Shown here piece by piece: positions 1-4,906 of a DNA stretch of 5,144 bases (position 1 is the first letter of the stretch; every line of letters begins with the position of its first letter). Made by a program: the position numbers and the translations under genes. This DNA is from Lachnospiraceae bacterium. GTDB lineage: Bacteria; Bacillota_A; Clostridia; Lachnospirales; Lachnospiraceae. The notes beneath the pieces are model-generated. The model saw only the letters and a list, made by a program, of their open reading frames with translations. It made no database searches and was not told the origin of the DNA. The stretch covers positions 1-5,144 of the forward strand of contig JAIKXO010000334.1 in the NCBI GenBank assembly GCA_024684065.1. Reading direction: 5' to 3'.

Positions 1-34
1 CAATGGAGCACTGATGCAACAGAGGGAGATTGGA

Positions 35-502
35 ATGCAGGAGATCACATTCGCAAAAGGAAACGAACAGCATCTGAAGGATTGCAGGGCCGCACTCTGC
101 CAGTCAACGCTCGGCGAAAGATATTTTTCTTCGCCGGGAAGTGCGGAAATCGCGATTCTTGAAGGGATCCGACAAGAGAATTTGTATGTGGCGTTCATCG
201 GCGAAGAATGCGTTGGCTTTACATATATCATTCCCAAAGGCGCGTTTAACAGTTTCCCATACTTGCATATCATCGCCGTGAAGGAAGAATACAGAAACAG
301 GGGGATCGGCAAGGCTCTGCTGGATTATTCTGAAAATATCGCATATGAAATGGCAGACAAGCTTTTCCTCGTTGTTGCGGATTTTAATCCGGACGCAAAG
401 CGGTTCTATGAAAGAAACGGCTATCAGCAAGTTGGGGAAATTCCAAACCTGTACCGTCCCGGAGTCTCAGAATACATGATGGCAAAAGACCTGAAAAAGT
501 GA
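35..502 (+). CDS. GNAT-family N-acetyltransferase, substrate unknown
   Basis: This encodes a 155-residue cytoplasmic protein with the GNAT fold, a family that transfers an acetyl group from acetyl-CoA to an amine. Visible in the sequence are a beta strand LHIIAV (about 78-82) leading into motif A, YRNRGIGKALL (86-96). Its R87-x-x-G90-x-G92 is the Q/RxxGxG/A acetyl-CoA pyrophosphate loop. A further strand, LFLVVADFN (110-118), is followed by the motif B-like helix AKRFYERNGY (121-130). The length is normal for a single-domain GNAT. I chose the start at 35 because GGAG at 25-28 lies six bases upstream and the first beta strand then begins at the N terminus. An in-frame ATG at 14, also preceded by GGAG (5-8), would add seven residues and cannot be excluded. 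All 13 Ile codons of the longer reading are ATC or ATT and none is ATA, unlike the large gene downstream. The substrate (small molecule, antibiotic or protein N terminus) cannot be told, and the neighbours give no clue. Confidence 0.9.
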   Translation: MQEITFAKGNEQHLKDCRAALCQSTLGERYFSSPGSAEIAILEGIRQENLYVAFIGEECVGFTYIIPKGAFNSFPYLHIIAVKEEYRNRGIGKALLDYSENIAYEMADKLFLVVADFNPDAKRFYERNGYQQVGEIPNLYRPGVSEYMMAKDLKK

Positions 503-541
503 TTAAGTCTCACAACTACATATTGCGTCTTGCAAGGCGGG

Positions 542-576
542 TTATCGGCCGGTAAAGAGAATAGCTTTTCTTTTAC
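542..576 (+). repeat. Inverted repeat and adjoining hairpin upstream of the lipoprotein gene
   Basis: Bases 542-555 read TTATCGGCCGGTAA, a palindrome with one mismatched pair (T/G), shaped like a possible dimeric repressor or activator site. It overlaps an AT-rich hairpin in which GTAAAGAGAA (552-561) pairs imperfectly with TTTTCTTTTAC (566-576) around the loop TAGC. The palindrome is centred about 68 bases before the likely transcription start of the next gene, a usual place for an activator. The hairpin lacks a T tail after its stem, so I do not call it a terminator for the acetyltransferase gene. A regulatory role is inference from position and symmetry only. Confidence 0.3.
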
Positions 577-581
577 TTGCA

Positions 582-610
582 TTCCCGGACTGAAATAATT
601 AAAATATAAT
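582..610 (+). promoter_or_regulatory. Probable promoter of the lipoprotein-membrane protein operon
   Basis: A perfect TATAAT -10 box lies at 605-610. Seventeen bases upstream is only a weak -35 candidate, TTCCCG (582-587). A better hexamer, TTGCAT (577-582), sits 22 bases away, too far for a normal spacer. Transcription would start near 617, leaving a short leader of about 25 bases. A good -10 with a poor -35 suggests dependence on an activator, which could use the inverted repeat at 542-555. The -10 box is clear; the rest is inferred. Confidence 0.5.
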
Positions 611-632
611 CTACAGGGGAGTCAGATTTTGC

Positions 633-636
633 GGAG
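633..636 (+). promoter_or_regulatory. Ribosome binding site of the lipoprotein gene
   Basis: GGAG lies six bases before the ATG at 643. The richer AGGGGAG at 615-621 is about 21 bases from the start codon, too far to act, and probably overlaps the transcription start. The close GGAG, followed at once by a good lipoprotein signal peptide, supports the ATG at 643 as the true start. Confidence 0.6.
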
Positions 637-642
637 CTTTTT

Positions 643-1923
643 ATGAAGAGACGATTATCTGTTATCATTTCGATCGTGCTTTCGATCTGTCTGGCAGGGT
701 GCGATGACTTAAAGCTGCGGGACAAAAGGGAGCTGTATGATTATGAGATGGGTTACAGGGATGAGGTTCCGTCTGCGGGAGTGGTAAGCGCGGATGCTTC
801 AGCCGGCGTTGGGCCCGGTGATGAGACCGTTCCGGAAACAGCCGGAGACAGCCAGGGTGAAAACCCCGAAGCTGTGGAAGAGTATTCCGGTGAGGAGGGC
901 TTTCAGGAAAGCCCGGATGTAGCACCTTCGGAAAACGGAGAGGGAAATCCCGGGGAAAATGGGGGCTCAGGTGAAACTTCCGGAAATCCCGATGCAGATG
1001 CGTCAGGCGGTTCAAATACGGACAGCTCCGGAAATCCCGATAATAACTCAGGCTCGTCCTTAGAAGGCTCAGGCGGTTCAGATAACTCCGGTACTCCTTC
1101 AGAAAATACAGACGGTTCGGGAAACGGCCAGAATTCAACTCCCCAGAGCTCGGATAACAACGGAAATGCTTCCGGAGGTTCAAACGGTTCCACCGGCAGC
1201 TCAGACGGTTCCGGCGGAAATTCCAACGGTTCATCTGATGGCTCGAATGGTTCAAACGGCGATTCAAACGGCAGTCAGGACGGTTCAGGCGGCTCTTCCG
1301 AAAACGGAGGGGAAAATCATGATAACAGCTCTTCCGAAAACGGGGGAGAAAATCATGATAACGGTTCTTCCGAAAACGGGGGGGAAAATCATGATAACGG
1401 TTCTTCCGAAAACGGAGGAGGAAATCATGATAACGGCGGTTCAGGCCAGCAGGATAATTCATCGAATAACGGAGAGAATAACCAGAATAACGATTCCGGA
1501 AATCAGGCCCAGCAGGATGACAGCACAAAGCTTCGTGTGCGCGATGTATGGACGGTAGAAGGTTCATGGAGCTTTTCGCTCGATGCCGTCATGCCCGGGA
1601 TAACTGTAGGAGACAGCGACAGAAATCCGGCAGCCGTTTATATGATACAATATACTTATTGGAACGAAGGGCTTAAGGGTGACGACGGCTCCGATAAGGA
1701 ACTGATATTCTCTCTCAGTGACCATATTATCGATAATGCAGGCAGGGCGGGTTACAGCATGAATGTAGACAATTCTTACGAACCGCAGCCCGTTTATCCC
1801 GGGCAGTCATGCACTGCCCAGATATGGGTGGGTGTCGATAACCCCGGTCCGTTTGACGTTGTAGTCGGGGAATATGACAGCACAGGGAACTATCAGGAAG
1901 TAGTGTACCATCTGGAAGTATAA
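643..1923 (+). CDS. Secreted lipoprotein with long Ser/Gly/Asn/Asp-rich linker and C-terminal beta domain
   Basis: This 426-residue protein is predicted to be anchored in the outer face of the cytoplasmic membrane. Residues 1-20 form a type II signal peptide: MKRR, a hydrophobic stretch, then the lipobox LAGC with the lipidated Cys at 20. Residues 21-40 are charged. Residues about 41-294 are low-complexity, rich in Ser, Gly, Asn, Asp and Glu and almost free of hydrophobic residues. They include four 12-residue repeats (SSENGGENHDNG type, 218-265) and roughly a dozen N-x-S/T triplets. This looks like a flexible, acidic stalk across the cell wall. Residues 295-426 form a compact domain with alternating hydrophobic strands (VWTVEGSWSFSLDAV, VYMIQYTYW, TAQIWVGV, FDVVVGEY). 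It recalls the immunoglobulin-like DUF4352/DUF5067 domains of Firmicute lipoproteins, but I cannot confirm that family. It may bind a ligand or partner outside the cell. The next gene starts eight bases after the stop, so the two are probably co-transcribed and may work together. The lipoprotein call is firm; the function is unknown. Confidence 0.9.
   Translation: MKRRLSVIISIVLSICLAGCDDLKLRDKRELYDYEMGYRDEVPSAGVVSADASAGVGPGDETVPETAGDSQGENPEAVEEYSGEEGFQESPDVAPSENGEGNPGENGGSGETSGNPDADASGGSNTDSSGNPDNNSGSSLEGSGGSDNSGTPSENTDGSGNGQNSTPQSSDNNGNASGGSNGSTGSSDGSGGNSNGSSDGSNGSNGDSNGSQDGSGGSSENGGENHDNSSSENGGENHDNGSSENGGENHDNGSSENGGGNHDNGGSGQQDNSSNNGENNQNNDSGNQAQQDDSTKLRVRDVWTVEGSWSFSLDAVMPGITVGDSDRNPAAVYMIQYTYWNEGLKGDDGSDKELIFSLSDHIIDNAGRAGYSMNVDNSYEPQPVYPGQSCTAQIWVGVDNPGPFDVVVGEYDSTGNYQEVVYHLEV
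1294..1437 (+). repeat. Four tandem 36-bp coding repeats in the lipoprotein stalk
   Basis: Four head-to-tail 36-bp units start at 1294, 1330, 1366 and 1402, exactly in frame, each coding for 12 residues of the form SSENGGENHDNG. Copies two and three differ by a single G/A base. Copy one ends in AGC (Ser) instead of GGT (Gly), and copy four has GGA where the others have GAA, giving Gly for Glu. Such near-identical units usually arise by recent slippage or unequal recombination. Gain or loss of a unit keeps the frame and would only lengthen or shorten the stalk. Confidence 0.95.
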
Positions 1924-1931
1924 AAACAGAT

Positions 1932-4160
1932 ATGGATTTAAGCAGTCATAAGATAATTTTGAGCAAAAAAGGAAAGATAGCAGGCTTGATAACGGTCTGC
2001 TGTCTTTTTTTGCTGACGGCGGCTTTCTGCCATAAACAGGGATCAAAGACTTACGACTATGCCTTTGACCTTGCAGAGACCGATATGAAGACTGCCTCTT
2101 ATGAGGACGGATTCATACGGGCAGAAGCGTCAGGCGATGATTACAGCCTTGCGACGAAACCGTTTATTCTTCCCGCGGGAGACTATATAATAGAGCTTTC
2201 GTATTCCGCGGATGTACCATCGGTCATGGCTGTCCAGGGTAATAACGACTGCGTGTTTGATATGGAGCTTTCCGAAACGGGCGGAGAGCAACGGACTGTT
2301 TTTGACGACAGGTTACGGCTTCCAAACGGGACGGACAGGGGAAAGCTCAAGCTTTATCTGCAAGAGGAGGGACCGGTCTGTATATATAACATCGTTATAC
2401 ATTCTGTAGTGCATATATACAGGGATTATCATTTTATAACAGCCTTAGCCTTCCTCATCTCCGTGATCCTTATGATCTGCATCATAAAATTTAATGACTT
2501 TAAGCTGTCCGGCGCGGAATATGGATATCTGGCTGTTCTCGCGGCTGTTTTTCTGGTCATAAACATACCTTACCTGAAAATGGGGATGCTTTACAATATC
2601 GATACGCAGGCCCATTTAAAAAGGATAGAGGGAATAATGCAGGGAATAAGAGATAAGCAGCTCCCTGTAGTGATAGGGCCGAATTACGCGAACCAGTACG
2701 GGGAGCTTGAAGTCCTTAACCCCGATCTTTTTCTGTACATCCCGGCATTACTGAGGCTTTTGAATGTTTCCGTACCGACAGCCTATAATTTTTATATGAT
2801 CCTCGTAAATTTAGCTGCCGCGGTAAGCGCCCTTGTATGCGCGCAGCGGCTTTTCGGGTCTATAAGATGGGGGATTGCGGCTTCGGTTGTCTACCTGGCA
2901 GAGCCCTTCAGGCTCTATGTAATGCTCAAGCTTGGAGCGGGAGCCGGTATGGGTACAGCAATGATCTTCCTGCCGTTTGTGATAACGGGGATATACGAGG
3001 TGCTTTTTCATAAAGGGAGCCGGTGGAAGTATCTTGCCGTGGGACTTTGGGGGATAGCCTGCTCCCATGTGATGAGCCTTGCTATGGCCCTTATATTCGT
3101 CTTAATCTATACGGTCGTCAATATAAAAAAACTGAAGGAAAAAGAGGTATTTTCATCTATCATAAAGGCGGTAGTATTATTCACCGTGCTGTCAGCGGGA
3201 ACCCTTGCCCCCTTCCTTGGGTATTACTTCAAAGGCTTTAACAGGGCCGCCCTTGAATGGACGGACTTCTATCATTTCCCTGTTGAGCCCGCAAGGGAGC
3301 TTATGAATCTCTCTGCGCTTTTACTTCTTATAATATCCTGTATCCGGCTTGGGAGGGCGGGAAGGCTTTCAGGGTTCCTTAAGCATTTTACGATATGCGG
3401 GATCCTGATAATCTGGATGGCCTCGCCCCTGTTTCCCTGGAGCATCCCGGGAAAGCTCCCTTTCATTGACAGCTTTCTTTCCATGATGCAGTACCCCTTC
3501 AGGTTCCACCTTATTGCAGCCCCGTTCGTTTCGATCGTTACCGCCGCCTGCCTGTGCTCCGTCATGGACGACAGGAAAATGAACCTTCCCGGCTGGCAGG
3601 CATGGGGGAAAGTGTGCGTGGTATCCGTATCATTCCTGCTTGTATCTGGCATAGCGCTTAATCTATATCTGCATTACGGGTCAGATATCCTGTTCGGGGA
3701 CCCTGTGAGCGGTGAGATCAATACCGTGATGGAGGACTATCTTCCCGAGGGAACGCTTTCCGAATGGTATGCTACCGACACCGGGGATTTTTCAAACTAT
3801 GAAACGATTCAGGCTTATTCCTATGAGAAAAATTATACCGATATCGATCTTACCTATACCTGCTCGTCCGAAAGGGAATATATGGAATTTCCGCTCTTTT
3901 ATTATGACGGATATACGGCCTATGACCAGAACGGTAAACCGCTTAAGACTGAGAAGGGAGAGAAGAACCGGGTCAGGGTATATCTGACAAGATCAGAAGA
4001 GATACAGGAGCTTCATGTAAGGTTTGTCGTCAATAAGCTTTATAAGACGCTGTTCCTGCTCTCAGTGATCGCAGGGGCTTTATGGTTTGCCTGGAACATC
4101 GGGTACTTTGCTTTCAGGGCGCTCAGATCGGGGAGGATACTGGAAAAAAAGAAAAAATAA
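1932..4160 (+). CDS. Polytopic membrane protein, PTPS_related/YfhO-like (GT-C-type glycosyltransferase candidate)
   Basis: This 742-residue protein has about 12-14 predicted membrane segments. After a first segment (about 17-34) comes an extracytoplasmic beta-rich domain (35-165) resembling a jelly-roll sugar-binding module. The remaining segments fall at roughly 167-186, 197-214, 284-304, 312-330, 338-358, 367-395, 408-430, 457-472, 485-505, 526-543, 560-580 and 704-727. The loop after the third segment holds D224-T-Q-A-H228 followed by RIEGIMQGI, QLPV and YGELEVLNPDLFLYIP. This is the arrangement of the '6-pyruvoyl-tetrahydropterin synthase-related' membrane family and of YfhO-like proteins. 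MQYPFRF (519-525) matches the family's second conserved patch. The acidic residue in the first outer loop is the usual catalytic position of GT-C enzymes that use polyprenyl-phosphate sugars. An outer domain (about 581-703), with FPLFYYDGYTAYDQNGKPL, resembles the YfhO C-terminal region. The family name is historical and does not imply pterin chemistry. The ATG at 1932 has no good ribosome binding site, so translation may be coupled to the lipoprotein gene. Acceptor and donor are unknown. Confidence 0.85.
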   Translation: MDLSSHKIILSKKGKIAGLITVCCLFLLTAAFCHKQGSKTYDYAFDLAETDMKTASYEDGFIRAEASGDDYSLATKPFILPAGDYIIELSYSADVPSVMAVQGNNDCVFDMELSETGGEQRTVFDDRLRLPNGTDRGKLKLYLQEEGPVCIYNIVIHSVVHIYRDYHFITALAFLISVILMICIIKFNDFKLSGAEYGYLAVLAAVFLVINIPYLKMGMLYNIDTQAHLKRIEGIMQGIRDKQLPVVIGPNYANQYGELEVLNPDLFLYIPALLRLLNVSVPTAYNFYMILVNLAAAVSALVCAQRLFGSIRWGIAASVVYLAEPFRLYVMLKLGAGAGMGTAMIFLPFVITGIYEVLFHKGSRWKYLAVGLWGIACSHVMSLAMALIFVLIYTVVNIKKLKEKEVFSSIIKAVVLFTVLSAGTLAPFLGYYFKGFNRAALEWTDFYHFPVEPARELMNLSALLLLIISCIRLGRAGRLSGFLKHFTICGILIIWMASPLFPWSIPGKLPFIDSFLSMMQYPFRFHLIAAPFVSIVTAACLCSVMDDRKMNLPGWQAWGKVCVVSVSFLLVSGIALNLYLHYGSDILFGDPVSGEINTVMEDYLPEGTLSEWYATDTGDFSNYETIQAYSYEKNYTDIDLTYTCSSEREYMEFPLFYYDGYTAYDQNGKPLKTEKGEKNRVRVYLTRSEEIQELHVRFVVNKLYKTLFLLSVIAGALWFAWNIGYFAFRALRSGRILEKKKK

Positions 4161-4177
4161 AAGACGCATTCCAACAG

Positions 4178-4191
4178 CCGGTTAAAACCGG
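4178..4191 (+). other. Small hairpin after the membrane protein gene
   Basis: CCGGT (4178-4182) can pair with ACCGG (4187-4191) around the loop TAAA, 17 bases after the stop codon of the membrane protein gene. No T run follows, so it is a poor intrinsic terminator. At best it marks a weak transcript end or a stabilising 3' hairpin, so some read-through into the peptide gene is possible. Confidence 0.3.
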
Positions 4192-4235
4192 AATTAATCC
4201 CTGCAATGAAGAATTTGAAAAAAATGAATATTTTG

Positions 4236-4264
4236 TTGCCACAATTTCAAAATTAGCGTATAAA
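4236..4264 (+). promoter_or_regulatory. Sigma-A-type promoter of the double-glycine peptide gene
   Basis: TTGCCA (-35, 4236-4241) and TATAAA (-10, 4259-4264) are separated by exactly 17 bases, the optimum spacing, in an AT-rich stretch. Transcription should start near 4271, giving a leader of about 67 bases before the ATG at 4338. The peptide gene can thus be expressed separately from the membrane protein gene. Both boxes miss the consensus by one base or so, so basal activity is expected without an activator. Confidence 0.7.
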
Positions 4265-4281
4265 TAAGCAGAAGGAACAAA

Positions 4282-4309
4282 AAGGCGCTTACATTCAGGT
4301 GCTTATATC
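4282..4309 (+). repeat. 14-bp imperfect direct repeat in the peptide gene leader
   Basis: AGGCGCTTACATTC (4282-4295) is followed directly by AGGTGCTTATATCA (4296-4309), with 10 of 14 positions identical and GCTTA shared by both. The pair lies downstream of the predicted transcription start and before the ribosome binding site. It could be a direct-repeat protein site acting as a roadblock, or simply chance. No pairing with the ribosome binding site is evident. Confidence 0.35.
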
Positions 4310-4322
4310 AAATACAATTCAG

Positions 4323-4329
4323 AAGGAGG
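4323..4329 (+). promoter_or_regulatory. Strong ribosome binding site that fixes the peptide start
   Basis: AAGGAGG at 4323-4329 is a near-perfect Shine-Dalgarno sequence, eight bases before the ATG at 4338. It rules out the longer in-frame reading from the ATG at 4299, which would put this site inside the coding region (as KEEK) and add 13 residues before the leader. Confidence 0.9.
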
Positions 4330-4337
4330 AAAAACAA

Positions 4338-4616
4338 ATGAACAAGAATCTGGAAAATAAAGCAGTAAATGATGCTAAGCTTAACGAGGTTGCAGGAGGA
4401 AGGTTATATGTATTCGACGCTTCCGGTCTCAGCAGCGGCCCTACTGCAGGGTTCCCGTTTGAGGTTCTGGATGCAAGCGGAAACAACTTCTATGAAAACG
4501 GGGTGAAGGTATGCTTCAAAACCTATGGAGAGGCAAGGGCATGGGCTCAGAGCAGGGACAGCGATGTCAAGGATGTCGACTGGAGTCATGTATGTTGGCT
4601 CAGAGGTCAGCAGTAA
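4338..4616 (+). CDS. Double-glycine-leader peptide precursor (bacteriocin-like or RiPP-like, function unknown)
   Basis: This is a 92-residue precursor. Residues 1-21 form a leader ending in KLNEVAGG. With the second Gly as -1, hydrophobic residues fall at -4 (Val), -7 (Leu) and -12 (Val). This is the classic pattern recognised by the C39 peptidase domain of peptide-exporting ABC transporters, which cuts after Gly-Gly. The expected core is 71 residues (22-92), starting RLYVFDASG. It contains Asp-Ala-Ser-Gly twice (27-30 and 45-48), two cysteines (59 and 86) that could form a disulfide once exported, an Ala/Arg-rich helix (EARAWAQSR) and the ending DWSHVCWLRGQQ. The core is longer and less Gly-rich than a typical class II bacteriocin and has no YGNGV motif. 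Translation ends at tandem TAA codons (4614-4619). The gene has its own promoter and a very strong ribosome binding site. No transporter, immunity or modification gene is in the window, so export would rely on a system elsewhere. It could be a bacteriocin, a signalling peptide, a RiPP precursor or another exported small protein. The leader call is firm; the role is unknown. Confidence 0.85.
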   Translation: MNKNLENKAVNDAKLNEVAGGRLYVFDASGLSSGPTAGFPFEVLDASGNNFYENGVKVCFKTYGEARAWAQSRDSDVKDVDWSHVCWLRGQQ

Positions 4617-4688
4617 TAAGTCCTGAACGGATCACAGGCACGTAGTTAACGGATCCCGGACCGGACTTAAAATGAACCATAGACAGAA

Positions 4689-4728
4689 GACGGCAGGCGG
4701 TTTTTGAAAAAGAGCTGCTGACTCCGTC
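4689..4728 (+). other. Possible imperfect stem-loop in the peptide gene 3' region
   Basis: GACGGCAG (4689-4696) can pair with CTG plus CCGTC (4718-4720 and 4724-4728), leaving ACT as a bulge. Inside it, TTTTT (4701-4705) and AAAAA (4707-4711) face each other around a single G. Only the outer stem would be stable. It may be part of a folded 3' untranslated region of the peptide transcript. It is not a canonical terminator. Confidence 0.25.
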
Positions 4729-4755
4729 CCCGAAATAAAGATATGATGTGAGAGC

Positions 4756-4823
4756 CAAAAGTGATACCAGGCGTGGTTCCGTGCTTCGCACTTCGCGGGT
4801 TCAGGCTTTTGACCCTGATATCA
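4756..4823. repeat. Composite palindromic element, possible interspersed intergenic repeat
   Basis: This 68-bp stretch has nested symmetry. CAAAAG (4756-4761) mirrors CTTTTG (4806-4811). TGATACCAGG (4762-4771) mirrors CCTGATATCA (4814-4823) with one mismatch. ACCA/TGGT (4766-4777) forms a small hairpin, and the centre GTGCTTCGCAC (4781-4791) is a palindrome next to a second CTTCGC. The two arm pairs cannot all form at once, so alternative folds are possible. The density of symmetry in non-coding DNA resembles REP/MITE-like or intergenic palindromic repeats of bacterial genomes. There is no second copy in the window to prove that it is repeated. Confidence 0.4.
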
Positions 4824-4833
4824 AAAAATATAT

Positions 4834-4862
4834 AAGGAGCAGGATACCTTCCTGCTCCTTTT
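4834..4862 (+). terminator. Strong intrinsic terminator, possibly bidirectional
   Basis: AAGGAGCAGG (4834-4843) pairs perfectly with CCTGCTCCTT (4851-4860) around a seven-base loop ATACCTT, and the T run continues to 4862. A run of A and T before the stem (4823-4835) gives the minus strand a T-rich tail as well, so it may also stop leftward transcription. On the + strand it probably ends the peptide transcript, giving a 3' untranslated region of about 240 bases. Confidence 0.9.
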
Positions 4863-4883
4863 GGTTACGTTATAAACCAAAAG
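4858..4883. repeat. Inverted repeat overlapping the terminator tail
   Basis: CTTTTGGTT (4858-4866) and AACCAAAAG (4875-4883) are perfect nine-base inverted repeats around an eight-base spacer. The left arm uses the last bases and T tail of the terminator, so the two hairpins cannot both form fully. It could be a 3' stabilising structure, a competing fold or a protein site. Confidence 0.4.
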
Positions 4884-4887
4884 AAGC

Positions 4888-4906
4888 ACAGGCGCGTCCT
4901 GCCTGT
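4888..4906. repeat. Short hairpin ACAGGC/GCCTGT
   Basis: ACAGGC (4888-4893) and GCCTGT (4901-4906) form a perfect six-base stem around GCGTCCT. No T run follows it on either strand close by. Its role is unknown; it may be a minor RNA hairpin or a protein site. Confidence 0.25.

Noticed and set aside
1..14. End of an upstream gene overlapping the acetyltransferase start (TGA at 12-14)
   Set aside because: Only four codons are visible, too few to tell a real coding end from chance.
615..621. AGGGGAG as the ribosome binding site of the lipoprotein gene
   Set aside because: It is about 21 bases from the ATG and coincides with the likely transcription start. GGAG at 633-636 is better placed.
1166..1558. 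A 130-codon + strand frame inside the lipoprotein gene
   Set aside because: It follows the same repeats in another frame (LPKTGxKIMIT units). The LPKTG string is suggestive of a sortase signal but occurs in mid-frame several times with no signal peptide or membrane anchor, so it is chance.
665..1567. A 300-codon open frame on the minus strand opposite the lipoprotein gene
   Set aside because: It is an artefact of the stop-poor antisense of a Ser/Gly/Asn-rich repeat region. Its product is an Arg/Asn/Leu-rich string without domains, while the + strand frame has a signal peptide, lipobox and good start.
4082..4267. A 61-codon + strand frame spanning the end of the membrane protein gene and the spacer
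   Set aside because: It mostly overlaps the membrane protein gene in another frame, lacks a ribosome binding site, and runs through the promoter of the peptide gene.
4299..4337. Longer start for the peptide gene at the ATG at 4299
   Set aside because: It would place the strong AAGGAGG within the coding sequence and move the double-glycine leader away from the N terminus. The ATG at 4338 has ideal spacing.
4600..4791. A 63-codon minus-strand frame opposite the peptide gene 3' region
   Set aside because: There is no ribosome binding site of note and no recognisable motif, and it overlaps the palindromic element, so it was not annotated as a gene.
4756..4906. CRISPR array or tRNA
   Set aside because: The repeats here are inverted, not regularly spaced direct repeats with unique spacers, and no cloverleaf or T-loop sequence is present.
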